Shown in pieces: positions 6,192-11,533 of a DNA stretch of 11,533 nt. The stretch is from Alphaproteobacteria bacterium (GTDB lineage Bacteria; Pseudomonadota; Alphaproteobacteria; Rhodobacterales; Rhodobacteraceae), in contig RFIR01000340.1 of the NCBI GenBank assembly GCA_003695135.1, positions 1-11,533 of the forward strand, given 5' to 3'. Under the pieces are notes generated by a model. It searched no databases. It had not been told where the DNA came from and saw only the letters and a list, made by a program, of their open reading frames with translations. Every line of letters starts with the position of its first letter. The stretch's first letter is position 1. Made by a program: the position numbers and the translations under genes.

Positions 6192-7538
6192 CTACCGCTC
6201 GACCTTCAGGCCGCTCGGCACCCGCTCGGGCCGGCCGAGCCGCCCCTTGACCGACGCCGTACCGGTCAGCGCCTTGAGAAAGGCGACGAGATCGGCAATC
6301 TCGGCATCGGACAGCCTTCGCGGGGTGATGTCGAGCCGGGCGGTGAACCGCGCCTGCTCCAGCCTGTCGTCAAGGCTCAGGAAATCGGTCGCCGCCAGCC
6401 ACGGCACGTCCGGCAGCACCGCCATCTGCGGCGTCCAGGCCTGCAGCGAGCCGCGCGGGTCGAGATGGTGGCGGATGATCCCCTCAAGCGTCGCATAGGC
6501 GCCGTCATGGCCGTAAGGCGCGGTCAGCGCGACATTGCGCAGGCTGGGGGTGCGGAAGCGATAGGCATCCTCGAGCCGGTCGCTCGCCCCCATGCGGCCG
6601 ACATCGCGCGCGACGGGGTCGAAGGGACGGGTGCGGCCGGGGCCGAATTGCGGCAGCATCAGCGCGTGGAATTCATGATCGGTAAAGAGCTTGCCGCCAT
6701 GGCATTCCGCGCAACCCGCCTTGCCGTAGAAAAGCTTCAGCCCGCGAAGCTGGGTGGCGTCCAGCGCAGTGTCGTCGCCGGCGAGCCAGGCATCGAACGG
6801 GCTGTCGTAACTCTGGAACTCCAGCCCCTCGAAGGCGGCGATGGCGTTGGCGATGTGCACGATGGTGATGTCGGGCGCGGCCTGAACGTCGTCGAAGGCG
6901 GCGACGAACATGCGCGCATACTCCGGGATCGCCCGCACCCGCCGGGCCAAGATCGGCCAGACCTTGTCGATGCGGTCATGGGCGGCGCCGGCGACCTCGT
7001 TCTCGCGCGGATCGCCTGCCATCTCGAACTGGGCGGTGAGCGGGAACAGCGCCTGCACCGCCAGCAGCGACTGCAGCCCGCCCGGCAGCCATTCCTGCGC
7101 CGGGGTGTCGAAGCCGTTGCCGTAGATGTCCGAGCGGCTGACGCGGCCGTCGAGGAACATGAAGCGGACCTCGCGCGCGCCGAGATTCCACAGGGCCGGC
7201 GCGTTGCGCGGGATGCGCTTGCGGATGCGTGTCCTGCCCTCGCCCGGCCTGCGCCGCGGCCCGAGGCCGAGCCCGCCCTCGCCGATGCCCAGCGACAGCC
7301 CGTCGGAGGTGCCGAATTCGGGGTGATGGCAGGTCGCGCAGGCGATGTTGCGGTTGCCCGACAGGATGGGGTCGAAGAACAGCAGCTGGCCGATCCTGGC
7401 CCATTGCGGGTTGAATTCGATGAAATCCGATGCTTGCAATGGCGCCGGCAGCCCGGCGGGCCGGGTCTCGGCCGGGGCCGGGGCCGGCGGGGCCACCAGC
7501 AGGAAAAGGCAAAGGAACACAACATGTTGCGGACGCAT
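6192..7538 (-). CDS. Di-heme cytochrome c peroxidase / MauG-like protein
   Basis: A 448-residue periplasmic di-heme protein, of the family that reduces hydrogen peroxide or, in MauG, oxidises a protein substrate. A Sec signal peptide covers residues 1 to about 23 (hydrophobic VVFLCLFLLVAP, then APAPAE). Two heme-binding motifs are visible: CATCH at 67-71 and CAECH at 276-280. The region RTPSLRNVALTAPYGHDGAYA (329-349) is characteristic. After it, the place where cytochrome c peroxidases put an axial Met and MauG a Tyr reads His357-His358, by my alignment from memory. A long upstream open frame exists, but the ATG at 7538 is chosen because it has AGAGGT upstream and begins the signal peptide. 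The five first codons are shared antisense with the Sel1-repeat gene. It converges on the IclR gene with a 23-bp gap lacking a terminator. The electron donor and substrate are unknown. Confidence 0.9.
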   Translation of the reverse strand: MRPQHVVFLCLFLLVAPPAPAPAETRPAGLPAPLQASDFIEFNPQWARIGQLLFFDPILSGNRNIACATCHHPEFGTSDGLSLGIGEGGLGLGPRRRPGEGRTRIRKRIPRNAPALWNLGAREVRFMFLDGRVSRSDIYGNGFDTPAQEWLPGGLQSLLAVQALFPLTAQFEMAGDPRENEVAGAAHDRIDKVWPILARRVRAIPEYARMFVAAFDDVQAAPDITIVHIANAIAAFEGLEFQSYDSPFDAWLAGDDTALDATQLRGLKLFYGKAGCAECHGGKLFTDHEFHALMLPQFGPGRTRPFDPVARDVGRMGASDRLEDAYRFRTPSLRNVALTAPYGHDGAYATLEGIIRHHLDPRGSLQAWTPQMAVLPDVPWLAATDFLSLDDRLEQARFTARLDITPRRLSDAEIADLVAFLKALTGTASVKGRLGRPERVPSGLKVER

Positions 7539-8015
7539 CTTCGACCTCTGGTGCTGGCGGTCTGGCTTGCGCTCGGCCCGGGGCTGGCACTGGCCGAGAT
7601 CGAGACGGCGCGCGATCTGATGGATGCGGGCGAGTACGCCGCGGCGATGGCCGAGCTTCTGCCCGCGGCCAGATCCGGCAATGCCGAGGCCGAAGAACTG
7701 ATCGGGGTGATGTATGCGATGGGCCTTGGCGTGGCGCGCGACGATGTGCGCGCCTTCGAATGGTATCTGCGCGCGGCGATGAAGGGCCATCCCGGCGCTC
7801 AGTCCGGCGTGGGCTGGTATTACGAGGTCGGCCGCGGCATGCCGGCCCCCGACCTGGTGCGCGCCTATACCTGGTATGTGTTGTCTGCCATCGGCGGCGA
7901 TCCCGACGCGGCGATCAGCCAGGAGGAGGTGGTCAAGAAGATGACGGCGGATCAGATCGAAAAGGCGCATCTCTTGATCGACGATTACCGCAGCTGGCTC
8001 TACCCGTTCCGCTGA
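7524..8015 (+). CDS. Secreted Sel1-repeat (tetratricopeptide-like) protein
   Basis: A 163-residue protein with a Sec signal peptide (residues 1-24, ending LALA before EIETA), so probably periplasmic. Two Sel1-like repeats are seen: about 53-88 (GVMYAMGLGVARDD..AFEWYLRAAMKG) and 89-125 (GVGWYYEVGRGMPAPD..AYTWYVLSAIGG). A weaker helical pair (EYAAAMAELLPAA) precedes them and a helical tail follows (130-155). Such repeats are protein-binding scaffolds with no enzymatic activity. The start is supported by AAAGGA at 7511-7516, 7 bases upstream, and by the signal peptide. It is divergent from the di-heme peroxidase gene and overlaps its first five codons, so its ribosome binding site lies inside that gene. 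A role in assisting the peroxidase is possible but unproven. Confidence 0.88.
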   Translation: MLRTHLRPLVLAVWLALGPGLALAEIETARDLMDAGEYAAAMAELLPAARSGNAEAEELIGVMYAMGLGVARDDVRAFEWYLRAAMKGHPGAQSGVGWYYEVGRGMPAPDLVRAYTWYVLSAIGGDPDAAISQEEVVKKMTADQIEKAHLLIDDYRSWLYPFR

Positions 8016-8069
8016 GGGGCGGGGCCAATCTCCCGCAACGGCCGGCGAAAGGCAATGCGCTTCGCCCGA

Positions 8070-8190
8070 TCCGGCGGGCGGTTTCGACAGCCGCCGCCGG
8101 CTCGCGCACCGGAATTCGTTGAAGAGACAGCTGCGAAACTATTCAGGCCAGACCCGGTCGACGCGCCCGGGCGCCGCGAAATGCGGCGCC
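8070..8190. other. GC-rich hairpins downstream of the Sel1-repeat gene
   Basis: Two strong inverted repeats lie in otherwise unassigned sequence. The first pairs 8071-8081 with 8091-8100 (ten G-C pairs with one bulged G, loop TTTCGACAG). The second pairs GGCGCCGC (8170-8177) with GCGGCGCC (8183-8190) around GAAAT. Neither is followed by a T-tract on either strand, so they are not classical intrinsic terminators. They could still stabilise the 3' end of the Sel1-gene mRNA. They mark the left border of the AT-rich island. No supported gene was found in 8016-8486. Confidence 0.45.
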
Positions 8191-8250
8191 GGCGATGTCT
8201 ATCCGTGATTTTCACTTATTTGGTAAATATTGATTGGGGAATTATTTTCT

Positions 8251-8432
8251 AATTACTTTACTTGTGCGTGATATTCATGAATGAAAATCAGGGCGAAGGA
8301 GAGACCAGCATTCGCGTCAGAGTTTCGCAGGGGTCTCTTCCAATTATTTTACTTGCACGCAGACTTGATCAATCGAAAATCTTATACATCCAGCTTTCCT
8401 GCATGTAACTGAGTTTTGCATGGGTCTCTTGT
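8251..8432. repeat. Diverged 91-bp tandem duplication in an AT-rich island
   Basis: Two adjacent units, 8251-8341 and 8342-8432, start with AATTA(C/T)TTTACTTG and end with GAGTTT(C/T)GCA(G/T)GGGTCTCTT, each pair of ends spaced exactly 91 bp apart. The middles have diverged, with small indels. Each unit has a short palindrome centred at the same internal position: ATTCATGAAT (8273-8282) in the first and TTGATCAA (8365-8372) in the second. The surrounding stretch, about 8200-8440, is markedly AT-rich against a GC-rich background. It lies in the convergent space between the Sel1 gene and the broken cytochrome gene. No open reading frame with a recognisable product was found. It could be an old mobile-element or phage remnant, or a noncoding element; identity unknown. 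Confidence 0.6.
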
Positions 8433-8486
8433 AGAAAAAGAGCCACCCGGCGCCTCCGCGCCCTTCCCGGCGATCTGCCGCCGGTC

Positions 8487-8882
8487 TCAGTTGTTCGCCG
8501 CCCCCTCGTTGATCCAGTGCCGGATGAGGCGGATGTAGCACTTCCGTAGCGGAGTGCCGTGATAGGGCATCCGGATCTTCGGGCTGGCCCGCCCCTCGAG
8601 CAGCACCACGAGATTGCTGAAGTGGGCCTTGCCCGGGATGACCACCGGTCCGAACTTCATGCCCTTCATCAGGCCATCATAGGTACGCAGATCGAGCCCG
8701 CTGGCCTCGTAGCCTCCACCGCCGGGCTGGTGGCACGCCACGCATGAGCGTTTCAGGACCGGCAGCACCTACTGCGAGAAACTGACCGGCTGTTCTGCGG
8801 CGGCCGGCGAGATCGGCTGCGGCATGCCGCCAGGGATCATTGCGGAGAGGGTGACAGGCAAAATGAGCGAATGGATTTTCAT
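8487..8882 (-). pseudogene. Small exported c-type cytochrome gene with an in-frame amber stop
   Basis: Read from ATG 8882, which has GGGAGG just upstream, the frame encodes a signal-peptide-like start (MKIHSLILPVTLSA, then a cleavage region near PAAAEQ). It continues to VSFSQ, a TAG codon (8769-8771, codon 38), then VLPVLKRSCVACHQPGGGGY in the same frame. The heme motif CVACH is at 47-51, a likely axial Met at 105 (RMPYHG), and the frame ends WINEGAANN at 131. Apart from the TAG the gene is intact and of normal length for a one-heme cytochrome domain. Homologous sequences run through this point (pattern FS..VLP.L...C..CH). A GTG directly after the TAG could restart translation, but the product would have no export signal and could not mature as a c-type cytochrome. 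Most likely a recent nonsense pseudogene; sequencing error or readthrough are alternatives. Confidence 0.8.
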
Positions 8883-8935
8883 CGACTCGCCTCCCTTGTC
8901 ACCATTCAGACAATCACTGGATGCCCGGCGCCGCA

Positions 8936-8949
8936 TTGAGCCAAATCAA
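8936..8949 (-). promoter_or_regulatory. FNR/FnrL-like box upstream of the cytochrome gene
   Basis: The plus-strand sequence TTGAG-CCAA-ATCAA matches the FNR-type consensus TTGAT-N4-ATCAA at nine of ten fixed positions. Its centre is about 60 bp before the cytochrome start codon at 8882. If it acted as a class II activator site, transcription would start near 8901, leaving a short leader that contains the GGGAGG site. No convincing -10 hexamer is visible. Oxygen-dependent control of a heme protein gene would be sensible, but a single near-match can occur by chance. Confidence 0.35.
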
Positions 8950-8983
8950 CCGGGTCGCTGCGGAGAGGTGTCTGACCGGCACA

Positions 8984-9012
8984 ATGAAAATGGGCGCCCG
9001 GCAGGGCGCCCA
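8984..9012 (-). terminator. Intrinsic terminator of the second TRAP operon
   Basis: TGGGCGCCC (8991-8999) and GGGCGCCCA (9004-9012) form a perfect 9-bp stem with a 4-base loop. On the minus strand the stem is followed by TTTTCATT. It lies 21 bp after the stop codon of the second binding protein gene. This ends the operon before the cytochrome gene, which therefore needs its own promoter. Confidence 0.85.
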
Positions 9013-9033
9013 CGAAATGCGTATGACGATGGT

Positions 9034-10098
9034 CTACTGGATGTCGCCCGCACGCACGGCGCCGACTTCCTTCTCCACCTCGGCCACGGTCGAGGTCAGC
9101 GCATCGAAGATCTCCTTGCCGCCCTCGATATTGGCCTTGAACCAGTCATAGACCGGCGCCGCGGCCTGCTTGAACTGGGCCTTCTCCTCCGGCGTCGGGA
9201 CATAAATGTCGCCGCCGGCGGCCTTGAACGCCTCATAGGCCGCGATCGACTTGCGCTTGGGGCTGGCGAAGGTGGCCTGCTGCAGATGATAGAAGCCATC
9301 CACCACCACGGTGCGCAGATCCTCGGGCATGGACATGAACTTGTCGTTGTTCATGAACCACAGCGCGCCCATATAGGCATGCCCGTCCAGCGTGAGGTAT
9401 TTCAGCCCGGCATCGGGAAACTTCATGTTCATGATGTCGGTGATGCCGTTCTTGGAGCCCTCGACCACCCCGGTCTGGAAGCTGGTGAACAGCTCCGGCC
9501 ACGGGATCGGGGTCGGCGAGGCGCCCATCGCCTTGACCAGCTCCTGCGGCAGGTCGGCGACCACGGTGCGGATCTTCAGACCCTTCAGGTCGTCAGGCGT
9601 GCGCACCCGGTGCCTGGTGTTGGCAAAGTTGCGCCAGCCACCGGTATTGCCGATGGTCATCAGCCGGATGGCACCGCCGGACTTCTCGGCGACCATGCGC
9701 TGCATGGTGGTGACGAAGCCGCTGCCATTGGCCAGCGCCGCCTCGGCGATGCGGTCATCGGCCATCAGATAGGGCAGATCGAGCACCTGCACGAAGGGAA
9801 ACAGCCCCGAAGTGCCGCCGGAGGTGGAGATGTAGATGTCCACCGTGCCGTCGGCCACGCCCTGCATGCACTCGGTGCCGTTGGCGCAAAGCTGGGTGCC
9901 GATGAACAGCTCCACCTCGATCGCGCCGTTGGAGGCCGATTCGACATAGGACTTGAAGACGATGAGGCCATCGTAATCCTCGTCGTTCTCGTTGGAGTTG
10001 GCCACCGCCCGCAGCGTGTAATCCGCCGCCGACGCCGCGACGGCCGATCCCGCCAGCATGGTCGCCATCATCAGCGACCTTGTGAGTGTTTTCAGCAT
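9034..10098 (-). CDS. TRAP transporter substrate-binding protein, DctP family (second system)
   Basis: A 354-residue periplasmic binding protein with a Sec-type signal peptide (residues 1-25, ending AASA before ADYTL). Family marks include LKGLKIRTV (171-179), with Arg177 as the expected ligand carboxylate-binding arginine, then PTPIPWPELFTSFQTGVVEG (195-214) and the Gly-Phe-Tyr-His-Leu stretch near 268-272. Cys71 and Cys77 (LCANGTEC) are the only cysteines in the mature chain, so a disulfide is likely. The start at 10098 is preferred over an upstream GTG-type start because GGGAGGA lies 6 bases before it and the signal peptide begins there. It follows the large permease gene by 34 bp, so the binding protein is the last gene of this operon, and a terminator lies 21 bp downstream. 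It is only distantly similar to the Tat-exported binding protein in this window. Confidence 0.93.
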   Translation of the reverse strand: MLKTLTRSLMMATMLAGSAVAASAADYTLRAVANSNENDEDYDGLIVFKSYVESASNGAIEVELFIGTQLCANGTECMQGVADGTVDIYISTSGGTSGLFPFVQVLDLPYLMADDRIAEAALANGSGFVTTMQRMVAEKSGGAIRLMTIGNTGGWRNFANTRHRVRTPDDLKGLKIRTVVADLPQELVKAMGASPTPIPWPELFTSFQTGVVEGSKNGITDIMNMKFPDAGLKYLTLDGHAYMGALWFMNNDKFMSMPEDLRTVVVDGFYHLQQATFASPKRKSIAAYEAFKAAGGDIYVPTPEEKAQFKQAAAPVYDWFKANIEGGKEIFDALTSTVAEVEKEVGAVRAGDIQ

Positions 10099-10132
10099 GT
10101 TGGTCCTCCCGGTTGAAGTTGGATGCAAGGGC

Positions 10133-11533
10133 TCATTGGGCAAATCCCGTCAGGCGCGGGATGGTCATCGACAGGGCCGGAACATAGGTGATGAGAAAGA
10201 TCACCAGCACCTCGACGGCCAGGAATGGCAGGATGGCGCGGCTGATCGTCTCCACCCGCTCGCCCGAGACCGAGGAGGCGACGAACAGCACCAGCCCCAT
10301 CGGCGGCGTCGCCAGCCCCACGGTCAGGTTGACCGACATGATCACCGCGAAATGCACCGGGTGCACGCCGAGATCGGTGAAGATCGGCGCAAGGATGGGC
10401 CCGAGGATGATGATCGCCGGGCCGGCATCGAGAAACATTCCGACGATGAACAGGAGAATGTTGATCAGGAACAGGAGGATCAGCGGATTGTCCGACAGGC
10501 CGAGGATGATCGCCGCCAGCGTCTCGGGCGCGTGGGAAAGCGAGACCACGGTCTTGAAGCTGACCGCGGCGCCGACCAGCAGCAGAACCGTCCCCGCCCC
10601 GATGGCCGAGCGGCGCATCACGTCACCGAGATCGGCAAGCCGCATCGAGCGCAGCACCCCGAAGCTGACGATCAGCGCATAGGCGACCGCCACCGCCGCG
10701 GCCTCGGTGGGGGTGAAGACGCCGATCAGGATGCCGCCCAGGATGATGATCGGCGTCTGCAGGGGCGCGACGGCCTTCTTGCAGGCAATGCGGAAATCAT
10801 GGCTGACGCGCTTGCGCCAGGCGAGGAGGATCAGATGCGCGACGACGAGGAACAGCGCGAAGAGCGGCCAGCCCAGCCCCTCGGCACCCGGAACCGCGCC
10901 GGCGATCACCACCATCAGCCCGGCAAGATCGACGCGCAGCAGCGCGAAGCTGACCCAGTATTCCGTCGGGCTGATCGTCGCCCCCTTCTTCACGATGCGC
11001 TCGGCCTTGGGCAGGTGATAGCGGTCGGCCAGCACGCGCACCATGCCCATCAGCCCCAGCCCCACCAGCAGCCCTGGCACGATGCCGGCGAGAAACAGCG
11101 CCGCCACCGATTCGCCCATGACATAGGCATAGATGATCATGATGCCCGAGGGCGGGATGATCGGCCCGATCACCGAGGAGGCGGCGGTCACCGCGGCGGC
11201 GAAGCGGCGGGTATAGCCCTGGCGCTCCATTGCCGGGATGAGCGTGGAGCCGAGCGCCGAGGTATCGGCGACGGCCGAGCCGGAAAGCCCCGCGAACAGG
11301 ATCGAGCTGAGGATGTTGACATGCGCCAGCCCGCCGCGCAGGTGGCCCATGAAGGCCTGGCTGAATTCCACCAGCCGTTCGGTGATGCCGCCGCGATTCA
11401 TGATCTCGCCGGCGAGCAGGAAGAAGGGCAGCGCCATCAGCGGAAAGCTGTCCATGCCGTTGTAGAGATTGCGGTAGAGCAGCGCGAGATCGCGCTCCTG
11501 CCCGTTCAGCCACAACAGGATGCCGGGCGCGGC
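10133..11533 (-). CDS. TRAP transporter large membrane subunit, DctM family (second system), 5' end cut
   Basis: The open frame runs off the right edge; 466 residues are visible and perhaps 30-50 N-terminal residues are missing. A possible TTG start at 11515 is not used because the sequence there (LALLYRNLYNGMDSFPLMALPFF) is already inside the DctM domain. Family marks, numbered from 11515, are LFAGLSGSAVADTSALG (73-89), IGPIIPPSG (116-124), GVFTPTEAA (265-273) and LATPPMGLVLFVAS (401-414). Between the third conserved block and FTPTEAA there is an insertion of about 70 residues (172-246) with two extra hydrophobic stretches, making the protein longer than usual. The DctQ partner is not in view and may lie upstream, beyond the edge. 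Confidence 0.92.
   Translation of the reverse strand, partial: AAPGILLWLNGQERDLALLYRNLYNGMDSFPLMALPFFLLAGEIMNRGGITERLVEFSQAFMGHLRGGLAHVNILSSILFAGLSGSAVADTSALGSTLIPAMERQGYTRRFAAAVTAASSVIGPIIPPSGIMIIYAYVMGESVAALFLAGIVPGLLVGLGLMGMVRVLADRYHLPKAERIVKKGATISPTEYWVSFALLRVDLAGLMVVIAGAVPGAEGLGWPLFALFLVVAHLILLAWRKRVSHDFRIACKKAVAPLQTPIIILGGILIGVFTPTEAAAVAVAYALIVSFGVLRSMRLADLGDVMRRSAIGAGTVLLLVGAAVSFKTVVSLSHAPETLAAIILGLSDNPLILLFLINILLFIVGMFLDAGPAIIILGPILAPIFTDLGVHPVHFAVIMSVNLTVGLATPPMGLVLFVASSVSGERVETISRAILPFLAVEVLVIFLITYVPALSMTIPRLTGFAQ

Noticed and set aside
7539..7970. N-terminal extension of the di-heme peroxidase frame by 144 codons
   Set aside because: The extension is antisense to the Sel1-repeat gene, has no domain, and would bury the obvious signal peptide and ribosome binding site at 7538.
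8055..8252. Small open frames on both strands in 8000-8252
   Set aside because: No ribosome binding site, no recognisable domain, Arg/Pro-rich shadow composition; the region is better described as hairpins plus the edge of the AT-rich island.
8251..8432. CRISPR-like reading of the 91-bp repeat
   Set aside because: Only two units, repeats are conserved at both ends rather than separated by spacers of constant length, and no cas genes are near.
8430..8486. Possible terminator after the cytochrome gene (CCGGCG...CGCCGG and a CTTTTTC run on the minus strand)
   Set aside because: The stem and the T-run are separated by about 30 bases with other GC-rich sequence between; not a convincing intrinsic terminator.
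8824..10116. 430-codon plus-strand open frame opposite the second dctP gene
   Set aside because: Antisense shadow with His/Arg/Gly-rich composition; the minus-strand protein has signal peptide, family motifs and ribosome binding site.

Overview
This is a GC-rich bacterial window. Its gene content (two TRAP transporters, a GMC oxidoreductase, an IclR regulator and a MauG/cytochrome c peroxidase-like protein) and its strong GGGAGG ribosome binding sites suggest an alphaproteobacterium, perhaps a Rhodobacterales member. The taxonomic call is an inference from gene content and base composition only. No rRNA, tRNA, CRISPR array or insertion sequence was seen.

Layout. (1) Positions 1-296, plus strand: the C-terminal end of a divergent enolase paralog, cut by the window edge. 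(2) Positions 318-6168: a catabolic-looking divergon. A GMC-family FAD oxidoreductase reads leftward. From the shared 107-bp intergenic region a TRAP operon reads rightward: dctP-type binding protein with a Tat signal, dctQ-type and dctM-type membrane subunits, then an IclR-family regulator. A perfect 7-5-7 palindrome in the intergenic region is the best candidate operator. A GC-rich hairpin between the binding protein and membrane genes may set their relative expression. (3) Positions 6192-8015: a di-heme peroxidase/MauG-like protein (minus) and a Sel1-repeat protein (plus), both with signal peptides. Their start codons overlap head to head by 15 bp. (4) Positions 8016-8486: no gene. This stretch holds GC hairpins, then an AT-rich island with a diverged 91-bp tandem duplication. 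(5) Positions 8487-8882, minus: a small exported c-type cytochrome gene interrupted by an in-frame amber codon, with an FNR-like box upstream. (6) Positions 9034-11533, minus: a second TRAP system, with the large permease subunit (cut by the right edge) followed by a Sec-exported binding protein and a clear intrinsic terminator.

How it works together (inference). The first TRAP system probably imports an organic acid or a related carboxylated compound, the GMC enzyme oxidises the substrate or a derivative, and IclR controls both from the palindrome. The enolase paralog, which lacks the active-site His, may act in the same pathway. The second TRAP system is separate and has a different architecture: permease before binding protein, and an insertion with two extra hydrophobic segments in the permease. 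The periplasmic heme proteins between the two systems form a small redox section, one member of which looks inactivated.
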